Part shown: piece after piece, positions 1 through 10,297 of the stretch
Position numbering within the stretch: position 1 is the stretch's first letter
Layout of the letters: the number at the start of each line of letters is the position of its first letter
Assembly: GCA_022651005.1 (NCBI GenBank)
Contig: JALCQD010000002.1
Location: forward strand, 434,001-498,000
Source: Bifidobacteriaceae bacterium
GTDB taxonomy: Bacteria; Actinomycetota; Actinomycetes; Actinomycetales; Bifidobacteriaceae
Length of the DNA: 64,000 bases
Direction: 5' to 3'
Notes under the pieces: model-generated
What the model was told of the DNA's origin: nothing
The model's input: only the letters and a program-made list of their open reading frames with translations
Databases searched by the model: none
Translations under genes and position numbers: made by a program

Positions 1-9
1 GAGAATGCT

Positions 10-1083
10 ATGCCTGGAATGGCTGCGCAGTTGGGTGCCAACGGTCAGAACGCCGGCGCTGATGACGAGTACCTGCGCATCGTATCGGCAGCCCCGCAGA
101 ACGACGAGTCTGTTTCCGATGAAGAGTTGCGCCCTGAATCGTTGGATTCATTCATCGGACAGCCCCAGTTGAAGGCGCAGCTGCAGCTGTTTCTCGATGC
201 CGCGAGAAAACGCGAAGTACCCCCGGATCACATTCTTCTGGCTGGCCCTCCGGGATTGGGCAAGACGACGCTGGCGATGATCGTGTCACATGAATTGGAA
301 GTTCCTATTCGCATTACCTCTGGGCCTGCCATTCAGCACGCGGGAGATCTTGCCAGTATTCTCTCCTCGCTTGAGGAGGGAGAGGTTCTCTTCCTCGATG
401 AGATTCACCGTTTGCCGCGAGCCGCAGAGGAATTGCTGTATATCGCCATGGAGGATTTTCGGGTCGACGTGGTGGTGGGCAAAGGTCCTGGCGCGTCGTC
501 CATTCCGTTGACGCTGCCTCGGTTTACCGTTATCGGCGCCACTACTCGTGAGGGCATGTTGCCGTCCCCGTTGCGCGCACGCTTTGGCTTCACGGCACAC
601 TTGGACTTTTATCCGCCTTCTGAACTGCAGCGATTGGTGATGCGGTCAGCACAGGTTCTCGGAGTGAATCTCGAGGAATCTGCAGCTCGGCAGCTGTCGT
701 TGCGTTCTCGAGGCACCCCGCGCATTGCGAATAGATTATTGCGACGCGTTCGTGATTGGGCCATCGTCCACGATCTGGACACCGTAGATGTGGGAGCAGT
801 GGAGGATGCGCTCGAGCTCTACCAGATTGACAAGGAGGGGCTTGATCGCCTCGATATCGCCGTCTTGAGAGCAGTGGTGGAGAGCTTTGGCGGCGGTCCG
901 GTCGGACTGAACAACCTTTCGGCCATGGTGGGCGAAGAGTCTGAAACCGTGGAAACGGTGTGCGAACCGTATTTGGTACGTGAAGGGTTCCTCGTGAGGA
1001 CCCCGAAAGGCCGTGTGGCAACACAAAAAGCATGGGAGCATCTGGGTAAACTACCCCCGAAGGATGTCAACTCATTGTTCTAA
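10..1083 (+). CDS. ruvB: Holliday junction branch migration ATPase RuvB
   Basis: RuvB is the hexameric AAA+ motor that, with RuvA, drives branch migration of Holliday junctions. The 357-residue protein shows Walker A GPPGLGKT (about 79-86), Walker B LFLDEIH (127-133), sensor 1 GATTR (176-180) and a sensor 2 region RGTPRIANR, followed by the C-terminal winged helix. Its length is slightly above the family norm because of an acidic N-terminal extension. The frame is open to the window edge, so the true start could lie upstream, although ATG at 10 already leaves about 40 residues before the conserved core. ruvA is expected just upstream but is not visible. Confidence 0.97.
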   Translation: MPGMAAQLGANGQNAGADDEYLRIVSAAPQNDESVSDEELRPESLDSFIGQPQLKAQLQLFLDAARKREVPPDHILLAGPPGLGKTTLAMIVSHELEVPIRITSGPAIQHAGDLASILSSLEEGEVLFLDEIHRLPRAAEELLYIAMEDFRVDVVVGKGPGASSIPLTLPRFTVIGATTREGMLPSPLRARFGFTAHLDFYPPSELQRLVMRSAQVLGVNLEESAARQLSLRSRGTPRIANRLLRRVRDWAIVHDLDTVDVGAVEDALELYQIDKEGLDRLDIAVLRAVVESFGGGPVGLNNLSAMVGEESETVETVCEPYLVREGFLVRTPKGRVATQKAWEHLGKLPPKDVNSLF

Positions 1084-1173
1084 AGTGATGGGGTTTGGAG
1101 ACCCCTCATACAGACAGCCTGAACATTCGCGCAGTCCCTGAAACCCGTTCAGAAGCGCACTTAAAGGAGCATA

Positions 1174-1665
1174 ATGGATTCGACCTCGTTGATGATGATT
1201 GTCATTGTCGTTGTGATGATTGGCTTTATGTGGTGGCAGAGCCGTAAGCAGAAGCAGCGTCAGCAGCAGACGACCGACTGGAGGACCTCTCTGGCTCCGG
1301 GCGAGGAAGTCGCCACAGTTTCCGGTCTTTTGGGCAAAGTGAAGGAAGTCGACGTCGAACACGATCAGATTGTGATCGATTCCGAAGGCAGCCTGTCACG
1401 CTGGCGCATTCAGGCCATTACAAAGCCGCCCGTTGTCCCCGCATATGTGAGCGATGATGAGGTCGATGAGAAGGGCAATCCGCTTCCCAAGGCAGAGGGC
1501 GATGCCGAGACTTCTGATGCTTCGGCCGAAGAGCCGACCGATACATCCGTTCCCTCTGAGAATGAGGAACTGTCCGATCCAGCCGACGAGGCAAAAGAAG
1601 AGGCAAAGACCGCCACGCCGACGGACTCTGATGCTTCCAACGGCCCCATCGAATCCGAGAAGTGA
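1174..1665 (+). CDS. yajC: Preprotein translocase subunit YajC
   Basis: YajC is a small accessory subunit of the Sec translocase holdase complex. The 163-residue protein has one N-terminal transmembrane helix (about residues 6-21), a basic patch (SRKQKQRQQQ) and the conserved core WRTSLAPGEEVATVSGLLGK. A long acidic, low-complexity tail follows, as in other actinobacterial YajC proteins. The start is supported by an AAAGGAG site a few bases upstream. It sits between ruvB and apt, a conserved actinobacterial order. Confidence 0.93.
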   Translation: MDSTSLMMIVIVVVMIGFMWWQSRKQKQRQQQTTDWRTSLAPGEEVATVSGLLGKVKEVDVEHDQIVIDSEGSLSRWRIQAITKPPVVPAYVSDDEVDEKGNPLPKAEGDAETSDASAEEPTDTSVPSENEELSDPADEAKEEAKTATPTDSDASNGPIESEK

Positions 1666-1680
1666 GAGTAAGCCCCCACA

Positions 1681-2283
1681 ATGGTTCTTGATTCAGCCGA
1701 TTTAACCAATTCGGGTCTGAGAATCGAACGGCTTGACGCTCTCGACCAATCGGATGCGGACTATCTTGTTTCTAAGATTCGGACGATTCCTGATTTCCCT
1801 GCAAAGGGAATCATGTTCCGCGACTTCATTCCAGCTATGAGCGATCCCAAAGCGTTTGCGATTCTTATCGAGGCGCTGAAGAAGTCGATTCCCGTAGATC
1901 CTGATTCCTTTGACTATGTCGGGGGACTCGAGGCGCGTGGCTTCCTCGCAGGTGCTCCTCTGGCAGTGAGTATGGAGAAGGGCTTCGTCGCTTTCCGTAA
2001 GGCCGGGAAGCTTCCTCCTCCCACCCTCAAGCGTGAGTATGACCTCGAATATGGTCAGGCTTCTGTAGAGATCGAAAAGAACATCTTGCCGAAGGGCGCG
2101 CGCGTCCTCATCGTAGATGACCTCATTGCCACGGGTGGAACAGCACAAGCTGCCGCAGAATTGGTGGAGGATGCAGGAGCTGAAGTCGCCGGCTTCGCCT
2201 TCGTTATGGAACTCGACGGCCTTGATGGCAGAGGAAAGCTGGGAAATTATCCCACGAGCGTTCTCATAGGGCTTCCTGCCTGA
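1681..2283 (+). CDS. apt: Adenine phosphoribosyltransferase
   Basis: The enzyme makes AMP from adenine and PRPP in purine salvage, in the cytoplasm. The 200-residue sequence has the conserved IPDFPAKGIMFRD segment near the N-terminus, the GLEARGF substrate loop and the PRPP-binding motif VLIVDDLIATGGTA (about residues 141-154). It begins 15 bases after yajC with only a weak ribosome binding site, which suggests co-transcription with yajC. The 25 residues before the conserved core are somewhat long for the family, but no better start is apparent. Confidence 0.95.
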   Translation: MVLDSADLTNSGLRIERLDALDQSDADYLVSKIRTIPDFPAKGIMFRDFIPAMSDPKAFAILIEALKKSIPVDPDSFDYVGGLEARGFLAGAPLAVSMEKGFVAFRKAGKLPPPTLKREYDLEYGQASVEIEKNILPKGARVLIVDDLIATGGTAQAAAELVEDAGAEVAGFAFVMELDGLDGRGKLGNYPTSVLIGLPA

Positions 2284-2378
2284 TTCTGCGTTCCCTGCGC
2301 GGCCCACCATAACTCACTGATCGAATGCCCGATATGTGGTGGCAACCATTCGAGTGTGAACGGTCTAAGAGAGGAAAA

Positions 2379-3611
2379 ATGGATTTATACGAGTATCAAG
2401 CACGTCAGCTCCTCGAAAAGGAAGACATTCCGATTCCCGCTGCCCTTTACGCACGATCTTCCCATGAGGTTGCGCAGGCGGTGGAGAGCATTGGGCTTCC
2501 CTGCGTTATCAAGGGCCAGGTGAAAATCGGTCATCGCGGCCAAGCGGGTGGAGTGCTCCTCGCAGACACGCTGGACGACGCGATTCTCGACTCTGAGAAA
2601 ATTCTTCCCATGACAATCCATGGCCATAAGGTCAATGGTGTACTCGTGACAGAGGCGAAGAACATTATCCACGAGTATTACGTCAGCATCTCACTGGACC
2701 GAGCCTCACGCGACTACGACGTGCTTGCCACGGTTCACGGCGGCACTGAAGTAGAAGATATCGCTCACAACCATCCTGAGGACGTCAAACGTCTTCACAT
2801 CAACCCCCTCGAGGATTTCGATCTTGAGGCCGCCACTACCATGGCGAAGGAAATCGGCTTCTACCATGCGGATGTCGACCAGGCCGCAGAGATTCTGTTG
2901 AAGATGTGGAAGGTGTTCAAGGAGACGGACGCCACTCTCGTTGAGATCAACCCTCTCGCAAAGATCGGCAATCCGGACGATGAATCCTCCAAGCGCCTCT
3001 GCGCGTTGGATGCGAAGATTTCGCTCGATAACAATGCTGCTTTTAGACATCCCGAGTGGTCTGAATTCATTGACGCTCAGAATGCCGATCCTCTGGAGGC
3101 ACGCGCTCAGAAACACGGTCTTCATTACGTTCGCCTTGACGGACAGGTCGGCGTTATTGGTAACGGCGCAGGTCTTGTCATGAGCTCACTCGATGCCGTC
3201 GCAGGGGCGGGAGAGCCGTCCGCCGCATCGTCTCTTGCCATCAAGCCCGCAAACTTCCTTGACATCGGAGGCGGCGCCTCCGCAGATGTCATGGCCGAAA
3301 GCCTCGACATCGTGGCCAGTGATCCCCATGTCTCCTCCATCCTCATCAACGTGTACGGCGGCCTTACGTCCTGCAAGACAGTCGCTCAGGGCATCCTTGG
3401 CGCCGTCGAATCCAACGGTCTCACGAATCCACTCGTCGTTCGTTTCGATGGCAACGAAGCGACCGAGGGGTTACAGCTGCTGGCAAACGCCAACAACCCG
3501 CACATTCATGTCAGCGACACTATGGAGGACGCTGCAGCTTCTGCAGTCTCCGTGGCGCGCGAATGGAATGGCGCATCGGATTCCACGGCTTCGACAACAG
3601 AGAGGAACTGA
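2379..3611 (+). CDS. sucC: Succinyl-CoA synthetase subunit beta
   Basis: This is the beta subunit of succinate-CoA ligase (ADP/GDP-forming), which carries the ATP-grasp domain and works with SucD. The sequence starts [12 protein letters not shown], typical of SucC. It contains VEINPLA and the GNGAGLVM and NIGGGA-like DIGGGA segments of the C-terminal ligase domain. An in-frame ATG lies at 2325, but the ATG at 2379 is preferred because it follows GAGAGGAAAA and matches the family N-terminus. sucD begins one base after this gene stops. Bifidobacteria lack a full TCA cycle, so the step presumably serves biosynthesis. Confidence 0.96.
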   Translation: MDLYEYQARQLLEKEDIPIPAALYARSSHEVAQAVESIGLPCVIKGQVKIGHRGQAGGVLLADTLDDAILDSEKILPMTIHGHKVNGVLVTEAKNIIHEYYVSISLDRASRDYDVLATVHGGTEVEDIAHNHPEDVKRLHINPLEDFDLEAATTMAKEIGFYHADVDQAAEILLKMWKVFKETDATLVEINPLAKIGNPDDESSKRLCALDAKISLDNNAAFRHPEWSEFIDAQNADPLEARAQKHGLHYVRLDGQVGVIGNGAGLVMSSLDAVAGAGEPSAASSLAIKPANFLDIGGGASADVMAESLDIVASDPHVSSILINVYGGLTSCKTVAQGILGAVESNGLTNPLVVRFDGNEATEGLQLLANANNPHIHVSDTMEDAAASAVSVAREWNGASDSTASTTERN

Positions 3612-3612
3612 G

Positions 3613-4539
3613 ATGGCCATGACACCTTTGTTCATCGGCAATGATGCTCCTGTCATCGTCCAGGGAATGACGGGTCACGAAGGCATGAAGCACACTGCTC
3701 GCATGCTTGCAGCAGGCACCAACATCGTTGGTGGAACGAATCCTCGCAAGGCGGGGACGTCACTCTCCTTCGACGTCAACGGATCTCCGGTGGACGTGCC
3801 TGTCTTTGGGACGGTTGCCGAAGCCATGGAAAAGACAGGCGCGCAAGCGAGTGTTGTCTTCGTACCCCCGCGTTTTGCGAAATCAGCTGTCATGGAGTCC
3901 GTGGACGCCAGCATGCCGCTCATCGTGGTCATCACGGAGGGCATTCCCGTCGCAGATTCCGCTTATTTCGTGGCATCGGCAGTAAAAAAGGGTCTGCAGA
4001 TCGTGGGACCCAATTGTCCGGGACTTGCAACTTTCCCAGCAGCCCCTGGCACTACAGGTGCCAATCTTGGCATTATTCCCGACGGAATTACTCAACGCGG
4101 CCCGTTGGGGTTGGTGTCAAAGTCGGGAACGCTCACGTATCAGCTCATGAGCGAACTCAGCGATATCGGTTTTACGGCAGCGCTTGGAGCGGGAGGCGAT
4201 CCTGTTGTCGGCACCACGCTACTGGACGCGCTGAAGGCTTTCCAAGCGGACGATGCGACGAAGGCATGCGTTCTTATCGGCGAAATTGGCGGTTCGGCTG
4301 AGCAGGAAGCCGCGCAGTGGGCCAAGGAACACATGACGAAGCCAGTGGTGGCGTATATCGCCGGTTTTACCGCACCTGAAGGAAAACAGATGGGACATGC
4401 CGGAGCCATCGTTTCGGGTGGCAAGGGCACGGCTCAGGAGAAGAAAGTCATTTTGGAGGCAAACGGCATTCGAGTGGGTTCCACTCCAGGGCAAACGGCT
4501 TCCATCGTCCGCCAAGTTCTGGCGAAACTCGGGGAGTGA
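3613..4539 (+). CDS. sucD: Succinyl-CoA synthetase subunit alpha
   Basis: This is the alpha subunit of succinate-CoA ligase, with a Rossmann CoA-binding domain and the phosphohistidine loop. The 308-residue protein shows [12 protein letters not shown] near the N-terminus, [18 protein letters not shown] and the active-site segment [14 protein letters not shown], whose histidine is phosphorylated in the family. The frame is open well upstream, but ATG 3613 fits the family start, is preceded by GAGGAAC and follows sucC by one base. A second in-frame ATG at 3619 is an alternative. The next gene starts two bases after the stop. Confidence 0.96.
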   Translation: MAMTPLFIGNDAPVIVQGMTGHEGMKHTARMLAAGTNIVGGTNPRKAGTSLSFDVNGSPVDVPVFGTVAEAMEKTGAQASVVFVPPRFAKSAVMESVDASMPLIVVITEGIPVADSAYFVASAVKKGLQIVGPNCPGLATFPAAPGTTGANLGIIPDGITQRGPLGLVSKSGTLTYQLMSELSDIGFTAALGAGGDPVVGTTLLDALKAFQADDATKACVLIGEIGGSAEQEAAQWAKEHMTKPVVAYIAGFTAPEGKQMGHAGAIVSGGKGTAQEKKVILEANGIRVGSTPGQTASIVRQVLAKLGE

Positions 4540-4541
4540 CC

Positions 4542-6041
4542 ATGACATTGCGGCAGAAGGGACTGAGGGGAATCTGGACCGCCTTCCTGTCGTTCGTCGT
4601 GCTCTATGTGGTCTATCTTGGGGTCTCCGCGGTGACTATCCTCGTCGCCGCGCTCGATTCAAAAGGATCCGTCGATCCGCTGTATGCTGCACGTCTCGGA
4701 TGGCTCTTCATGATGCTGGCCCAGGGAACAGGCGTCACGTTCTCGGGAATCCTCATCGGCATTCCTGCGTTGCTGCTGACAGTCTTCTCGCTCGCCGTTA
4801 TCGCCTCGCTTGTGCGGCGCCGCGATCCATCGATTGTGGGCTTTGTGGCTCACATCGTGACGTGGATTATCTTTTCCTTGATCGCAACTAGCATGTGTGG
4901 ACTCACGCTCAGCGATAATCTTGGACAGGTTGGTGTGAAAACAGCAGTCGTTGCTGCAGTGGGCTATGTGCTTGGTGCCCTGCCGGCCATGGCAAAAGTC
5001 GTCAACAGAATGGTGAATCGTGTTGCGTCACACAATGCTCGGCTCGTCATGCGCGAAGCTTTTGTCATCACGCGTGGAATACTCATAGCTTTTGCGATTG
5101 AATCAGTTGTGGTTGTTCTGCTGTGGTTCATGCTGAACCACGATGCCATGAGCAAGGTATTTTCCATGACGGAGATGCCGGCAGGGTCACGCGTCATGAC
5201 AACTATCCTGTCACTTTTCTGGTTTCCCAACCTCTGCTTGTGGGCACTATCGTGGCTTTTTGGCGCAGGCTTCGCCATGGGGAGTCTTGGCACATTCACT
5301 CTATGGAGCGGCAGCGCACATGACCTGCCTCCGGTGCCGATTTTTGGAATTTTTCCTCAGGCAATAACAGGCGATGGGGCGCGGTTTACCCTCCTCCTTA
5401 TTCCCCTCATCACCGGATGTGTCATCGCGCTCATTGAATTGCTGCGCATCCGCGGGTTCAACTACTTCAACGTGTCTGTAAGTTCAAAACTTGCGGTGGG
5501 CATTCGAGCCGTGGCTCGTCACATTCCCTTCTTGAGGAAGCATCTGGATGATGGCCTGCTGGATGATCCGAATGACGGAGGAACGCTTGTCGGCGGTCTT
5601 ATTGTCAAAGAGGAAGACGGGGCAGAGGTTGATAGCAACCAGCCGATGACCGCACAGCGCTTCCTTCATCTTTTCATTGTCAAGGCTGCGTATCCCATCA
5701 TGACTTTTTGCATTTCTGGGGTGCTTCTCGTTTTTTCCTGTGCGATTGCTTTCACATGCTCCAACGGAGCACTAGGAACTGGCAATCTCGCACACATCGG
5801 CGTCAGTGTATCTGAGTCGACGCAAGCAGCCGCCCGTCCCGCCTTCTCGGGGATGCTGCTGGCGTGGGTGATAGCTCTCGTCGCTCTGTGCATCGTCAAT
5901 TTCGTCGAGTATCGCAGACGCAAGGCGGCACCGACGGCTGCACTCAGCGATGACGACCTCGTTCCCCTCGACGAAATAAAGAAGCGCGACAATAAAGATG
6001 CAGTCTCGGTTACTCCGCATCCGCGCAGCGTTCATTCATAG
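4542..6041 (+). CDS. DUF6350-type polytopic membrane protein (PerM-like)
   Basis: This is a 499-residue integral membrane protein with about nine or ten hydrophobic segments and a hydrophilic loop around residues 335-370. Its place between sucD and purH and its architecture match the actinobacterial DUF6350 family. Mycobacterial members (PerM) have been linked to cell division. That role is not visible here and is family knowledge only. ATG 4542 is preferred because GGGGAG lies five bases upstream; GTG 4536 would overlap the sucD stop and is a possible alternative. Confidence 0.8.
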   Translation: MTLRQKGLRGIWTAFLSFVVLYVVYLGVSAVTILVAALDSKGSVDPLYAARLGWLFMMLAQGTGVTFSGILIGIPALLLTVFSLAVIASLVRRRDPSIVGFVAHIVTWIIFSLIATSMCGLTLSDNLGQVGVKTAVVAAVGYVLGALPAMAKVVNRMVNRVASHNARLVMREAFVITRGILIAFAIESVVVVLLWFMLNHDAMSKVFSMTEMPAGSRVMTTILSLFWFPNLCLWALSWLFGAGFAMGSLGTFTLWSGSAHDLPPVPIFGIFPQAITGDGARFTLLLIPLITGCVIALIELLRIRGFNYFNVSVSSKLAVGIRAVARHIPFLRKHLDDGLLDDPNDGGTLVGGLIVKEEDGAEVDSNQPMTAQRFLHLFIVKAAYPIMTFCISGVLLVFSCAIAFTCSNGALGTGNLAHIGVSVSESTQAAARPAFSGMLLAWVIALVALCIVNFVEYRRRKAAPTAALSDDDLVPLDEIKKRDNKDAVSVTPHPRSVHS

Positions 6042-6073
6042 CTGCTCATCACAAGCAAGGAGAAATAGAGAAC

Positions 6074-7681
6074 ATGACGAATCGGCACCCCATCAAAAGG
6101 GCTCTCGTATCTGTTTTCTACAAGGATCATCTCGATGTGCTCGCCCAGGCATTTGTTGCGGCGGGAACTCAGGTGGTATCGACTGGGTCCACGGCCGCGC
6201 GTCTCGCATCTTTGGGAGTGGACGTGACGGAAGTTTCTCAGGTCACGGGCTTTCCAGAAAGTCTTGATGGACGCGTAAAGACACTTGACCCTCATATTCA
6301 CGCGGGGATTCTCGCCGACATGACGAATCCCGATCACCGCGCACAATTGGAGGCACTGGGAATTGAGCCCTTCGATCTCGTGGTATCGAATCTCTATCCC
6401 TTCGCGCAGACCGTTCTCGCGGGTGGAACTGATGCCGAAATCATCGAAAAAATAGACATTGGCGGCCCCTCCATGGTGAGGGCTGCTGCAAAGAATCACC
6501 GTTCGGTCGCCATCATCACCGATCCCGTTGATTACGAGCTCGCTGCCTCACGTATCGCCGACGGCACGGGATTCTCTCTCGAAGAGCGCCAATACTTGGC
6601 AGCAAAAGCATTTGCGCACACGGCAGCTTATGACGCAGCCATCAATGAATGGACTGCAGCGCACTGGGCAAAGCCCAGCAGTCTTGCAGAAAACAGCGAG
6701 ACAACGACTGACGCCTTCGCTCCCACGGTAACGAAATCGTGGAACTTGGCGCATACTCTGCGCTACGGAGAAAATCCCCACCAGCAGGCGGCCCTCTATC
6801 TGGATCCCTTGGTGACGAACCGTTTCGCGGATGCCGAGCAACTGGGCGGCAAGGCGATGAGCTACAACAACTACGTAGACGCTGATTCCGCGTGGCGCAC
6901 GGTGTGGGATTTTGCACCGCAGATCGCCGTGGCCGTGTGCAAGCATTCAAATCCTTGTGGCGTTGCCGTTGCCGACACAGTGGACGAGGCACATCGCAAG
7001 GCGCACGCCTGCGATCCGGTCAGCGCGTACGGTGGCGTCATCGCGGCAAATACTACGGTGAACCTCGCGATGGCGCAGACAGTGAAGCACATTTTCACCG
7101 AAGTCATTGTGGCGCCGGAATACGATGCGGATGCTCTTGAACTGCTGAAGACGAAAAAGAATCTACGCATTCTGCGCGTGGCAAATCCTCCCATGAACAA
7201 AACGCAGCTGCGCCAGATTGATGGGGGAGTTCTCCTCCAGACGACGGATCTCATCGATTCGCTGGGCGATGATTCCGCTTCGTGGAAGCTGGTATCGGGT
7301 AAGGCAGCCGATGAGGCAACGATGCGTGATCTGCGATTCGCATGGAAGGCCATTCGTTCGGTCAAGTCCAACGCCATTCTGGTAGCGCACGATGGCGCAA
7401 CGGTCGGCATTGGCATGGGTCAAGTGAATCGTGTGGATTCGAGCGGACTCGCTGTGACGCGTGCCAATACCTTGGCTGACGGCGTCAATAGGACTCAGGG
7501 TGCCGTTGCCGCATCCGATGCGTTCTTCCCGTTTGCCGATGGTATGGAAATTCTCGCGAAAGCGGGAGTTTCCGCAATTGTGCAGCCCGGAGGATCCATC
7601 CGTGACGGAGAGGTCATCGAATCTGCTGAAAAGCTTGGAGTGACGATGTATCTCACAGGATCTCGGCATTTCTTCCACTGA
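6074..7681 (+). CDS. purH: Bifunctional AICAR formyltransferase / IMP cyclohydrolase
   Basis: PurH catalyses the last two steps of de novo purine synthesis, converting AICAR to FAICAR and then IMP. The 535-residue protein has the N-terminal IMP cyclohydrolase (MGS-like) domain with STGSTA and GRVKTLDPHIHAG. The C-terminal AICAR transformylase domain contains RYGENPHQ, CKHSNPCG and SDAFFPF. It ends in YLTGSRHFFH, close to the family terminus. AAGGAG lies 5-10 bases before the ATG. It may be transcribed with the sucCD-DUF6350 genes upstream. Confidence 0.97.
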   Translation: MTNRHPIKRALVSVFYKDHLDVLAQAFVAAGTQVVSTGSTAARLASLGVDVTEVSQVTGFPESLDGRVKTLDPHIHAGILADMTNPDHRAQLEALGIEPFDLVVSNLYPFAQTVLAGGTDAEIIEKIDIGGPSMVRAAAKNHRSVAIITDPVDYELAASRIADGTGFSLEERQYLAAKAFAHTAAYDAAINEWTAAHWAKPSSLAENSETTTDAFAPTVTKSWNLAHTLRYGENPHQQAALYLDPLVTNRFADAEQLGGKAMSYNNYVDADSAWRTVWDFAPQIAVAVCKHSNPCGVAVADTVDEAHRKAHACDPVSAYGGVIAANTTVNLAMAQTVKHIFTEVIVAPEYDADALELLKTKKNLRILRVANPPMNKTQLRQIDGGVLLQTTDLIDSLGDDSASWKLVSGKAADEATMRDLRFAWKAIRSVKSNAILVAHDGATVGIGMGQVNRVDSSGLAVTRANTLADGVNRTQGAVAASDAFFPFADGMEILAKAGVSAIVQPGGSIRDGEVIESAEKLGVTMYLTGSRHFFH

Positions 7682-7725
7682 GAGATGTTTCTCCACGGAT
7701 AAACGTGGAGAAGGAGAAGTGTGCA

Positions 7726-7769
7726 AACCGTCGGGTATCGTGCCGTTATGAGCGGCTCGCCCGGCGGTT
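7726..7769 (+). terminator. Probable rho-independent terminator after purH
   Basis: An 11-bp stem with two G-U pairs (7726-7736 with 7759-7769) is followed by TTCGCCGTCTTTT. A smaller 9-bp hairpin lies just before it at 7689-7712. The stem is strong but the U tract is broken, so efficiency is uncertain. Confidence 0.5.
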
Positions 7770-7819
7770 TTCGCCGTCTTTTCGTACACTAGCTGAAGTC
7801 ACATGTTGTGAAAGGGCGG

Positions 7820-8194
7820 ATGCACATGACATCGGATAACTCAGATACTACGGACTCCACGGATGCTGCCACACCTGTGACTCCCGAGCCCGAAGTCCCC
7901 GGAGTCTTGCACGAGCACCCCTATGTATCCGAGTCGAACGAGGGAAAACCGTGGTTCGAGTGGTGCGTGGCGATCATCGTCGTGATTTCCGCAATTTTTG
8001 CAGTTTTTAAGCTCATTACCCCTGCCGCGTTTATTTTGGCGGGTGTATCACTCGTGTGTGCCACAGTACGTCTCGTGTTACGAGGAAAAAGCCCGTGGAA
8101 GGTGCGCAGCGTCTTCTTCGACGTCTTCATAGGCTACGCGTTTGGTGGTGGCCTCATTGCCACGTACGTGAGCGTATTGCTGATTTCGCACTGA
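7820..8194 (+). CDS. DUF3017-like small membrane protein
   Basis: This protein of about 124 residues has an acidic, proline-rich N-terminus and three hydrophobic segments. Its position downstream of purH and its size fit the actinobacterial DUF3017 family, whose function is unknown. The start is uncertain: GTG 7808, ATG 7820 and ATG 7826 are all in frame, and GAAAGGG at 7810-7816 best serves the last two. It is followed by a strong bidirectional hairpin. Confidence 0.7.
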   Translation: MHMTSDNSDTTDSTDAATPVTPEPEVPGVLHEHPYVSESNEGKPWFEWCVAIIVVISAIFAVFKLITPAAFILAGVSLVCATVRLVLRGKSPWKVRSVFFDVFIGYAFGGGLIATYVSVLLISH

Positions 8195-8216
8195 AATTGC
8201 TGAGACTTCTTATAGA

Positions 8217-8260
8217 AATGTGGGGTTGACACCAGAACGGTGCCAACCCCACATTGGTTT
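8217..8260. terminator. Strong bidirectional terminator between convergent genes
   Basis: The arms at 8217-8233 and 8239-8255 pair over 17 bp with one mismatch around a 5-base loop. The + side is followed by GGTTTTAT. It lies exactly between the convergent DUF3017-like and aquaporin genes. Confidence 0.9.
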
Positions 8261-8277
8261 TATGAGAAGCTCAGAAA

Positions 8278-9363
8278 TTACTTTTCTTCAGAATCTGAGG
8301 AATCAGACTTTGCGGCGGCGTCTTCTGCGTTTTCAGCGGATTCAGTTTCGTTGGTTTCGATGACGGCGTTGAACTCGGCCAGATCGGCCTCTTCAGCAGC
8401 TGCATCGTCGTTGGCCTGCTCTGCGTCGTCGGAAGAAGCGGAGACCGCTCCAAAGGGGCTTGCCTCATCGAGCGACGGCGTGGAGTGCTGCGCAGTCTTC
8501 GTGATGGCAATCACGAGGCCCACCACAGCGCCCGCGAGGAGCGGAACAACCCAGAACACCCAGAGCTGGGAAAGGCTGGACGTCATGCCCTTGACCTGCG
8601 CGAAGATGGCGGGGCCAGTGGAACGTGCCGGGTTGAGGCTTGCTCCATCGATGGGAGATGTGATGAATGTGGCGGCACCGTAAGCAAAGGCGGAAGTGAG
8701 GGCGAAGCTCTTGCTGGGCGCACCGTTGTCGCGCATGGCGCTGACGACAGCGGCCACCACGATGAGAGAGCCGATGAGTTCGACCACAATGGCGAACTGC
8801 ATGCTGATGTTCACCTGAGAGTTGAGATAGATGGGGGAGTTCTGGCCAAAGCCATTGACCATGAATCCCCACCAGGACTTCTCGGTGAGGCTGGAGCTGG
8901 TCGGCAGGAGCGGAATGAGCGGCAGCAGAACTGCGGCGGCAGCGATGCCAGCCACGACCTGTGCAATGGCATAGACCAGTGCATCGATCCACTTGATCTT
9001 GCCAACGAGAGCGGCGGCAAGAGTCACTGCGGGATTGAAGTGACCGCCGGACACCTTGCCGAACGTCAAGGCAGCAACGCCATAGGCGACAACAGCGGCG
9101 AGGGCAGTCGAGAACACTGTGCCACCGGAACCGATGAGAGTCCAGGAAGCGGCGCCGAGGAGAACGAAGACAACGAAGAACGTGCCGACGAACTCGGCGA
9201 GACCGCGCACGACGAGGCTCGCTGTGAGGCCAGTTTCGCCGCCGGCGAAGCCTTGTGAGAGAGCTGCTGAGCCCTTGGAATTAATGGGGGCCTCGAGCGA
9301 AGTCGCCTCTTGTGGCGCTGATTCGGACGACACCGATGTTGGTGACTCGAATGATTCAGACAT
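8278..9363 (-). CDS. MIP family aquaporin / glycerol facilitator
   Basis: This is a channel for water or small neutral solutes in the cytoplasmic membrane. The protein has about 360 residues, six hydrophobic helices and the two hallmark NPA boxes: GGHFNPAV (NPA at about 110-112) and GASLNPARS (about 244-246). An Asn-Pro-Ala-Arg second box and a large apolar pore suggest an AqpZ-like water channel, but the selectivity filter was not resolved. The N-terminus is Ser-rich, and the C-terminus is a long acidic Ala/Glu/Ser tail of about 70 residues, unusual in the core family. ATG at 9363 is chosen over an upstream in-frame start because AAAGG precedes it. Confidence 0.92.
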   Translation of the reverse strand: MSESFESPTSVSSESAPQEATSLEAPINSKGSAALSQGFAGGETGLTASLVVRGLAEFVGTFFVVFVLLGAASWTLIGSGGTVFSTALAAVVAYGVAALTFGKVSGGHFNPAVTLAAALVGKIKWIDALVYAIAQVVAGIAAAAVLLPLIPLLPTSSSLTEKSWWGFMVNGFGQNSPIYLNSQVNISMQFAIVVELIGSLIVVAAVVSAMRDNGAPSKSFALTSAFAYGAATFITSPIDGASLNPARSTGPAIFAQVKGMTSSLSQLWVFWVVPLLAGAVVGLVIAITKTAQHSTPSLDEASPFGAVSASSDDAEQANDDAAAEEADLAEFNAVIETNETESAENAEDAAAKSDSSDSEEK

Positions 9364-9523
9364 ATACTTACCTTTGCTGTGTGTCGAAGGGTGAAACCCT
9401 AAACGTACACACGGAAGTCTACCAAGCGCTTCTGCAGGCGGTATGACGACAGCACAGTGTTTCCTCAAAAGTTACTTTTGATTCACTGAGAAAACATTCA
9501 GATTCGGCCACGTTGGGAGAACG

Positions 9524-10297
9524 ATGCCACATCCATACTCGCGCGCTTCTAAGGCGCATTCAGATTCGCCGGAAGGTATCCGGCTTCAAAAAGTCCTCGC
9601 CGCTGCAGGCTTGGGATCTCGCCGCAAGGCAGAGGAAATGATTCTTGACGGTCGCGTCGAGGTGGACGGTGAGCTCGTCACGGAGCTTGGTAGTCGCGTC
9701 AACCCAGACAAGCAGCAGATTCGCGTCGACGGTTCTCGCATTCACATCAACGACAAGCACATCACACTTGCGTTGAACAAGCCCAAGAAGGTGCTGTCCA
9801 CTATGGACGATCCCAAGGGCCGCTGGACTTTGCGCGACATCATCGGTGACAAGTACGAGCGCATTTTCCATATGGGCCGCCTCGATTACGATTCCGAGGG
9901 ACTCATCCTCATGACGAACGATGGCGAATTGAGCCAGCACGTCATGCACCCCAGCTACGAGATCCAGAAGACGTATATCGCCACCCTGGAAGGCAAGATC
10001 ACAGGAGGCACTTTGCGTCGCCTCGTGACGACTGGAGTGGATCTCGATGACGGTTTCATCAAGTTCGACAAGGCCGCACTGATCGACTCGCGTCGTGATC
10101 AATCCGTGGTGCGCGTTGTGCTGCATTCCGGAAAGAACCGCATCGTGCGTCGCATGTTCGGTGCCATCGGCTACCCGGTGACCCGTCTTGTGCGTACCCA
10201 TATCGGGCCGATCGCGCTGGGAGATCTCAAGCCGGGATCGTACCGAGTGCTCTCCGCCACGGAAGTAAAATCTCTCGAAAAGCAGGTGGGACTGTGA
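9524..10297 (+). CDS. rluB: 23S rRNA pseudouridine synthase, RluB/RsuA family
   Basis: The enzyme isomerises a specific uridine in rRNA. The 257-residue protein has an N-terminal S4 RNA-binding domain ([19 protein letters not shown]) and a RsuA-type catalytic domain with the active-site motif [10 protein letters not shown], containing the nucleophilic Asp. [10 protein letters not shown] follows near the C-terminus. GGGAGAACG precedes the ATG. Its last four bases overlap the GTG start of cmk-der, so the two are translationally coupled, as in other actinobacteria. Confidence 0.93.
   Translation: MPHPYSRASKAHSDSPEGIRLQKVLAAAGLGSRRKAEEMILDGRVEVDGELVTELGSRVNPDKQQIRVDGSRIHINDKHITLALNKPKKVLSTMDDPKGRWTLRDIIGDKYERIFHMGRLDYDSEGLILMTNDGELSQHVMHPSYEIQKTYIATLEGKITGGTLRRLVTTGVDLDDGFIKFDKAALIDSRRDQSVVRVVLHSGKNRIVRRMFGAIGYPVTRLVRTHIGPIALGDLKPGSYRVLSATEVKSLEKQVGL

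Noticed and set aside
3193-3612. Long upstream extension of sucD overlapping sucC
   Set aside because: The extension is out of frame with sucC coding and the family N-terminus starts at 3613.
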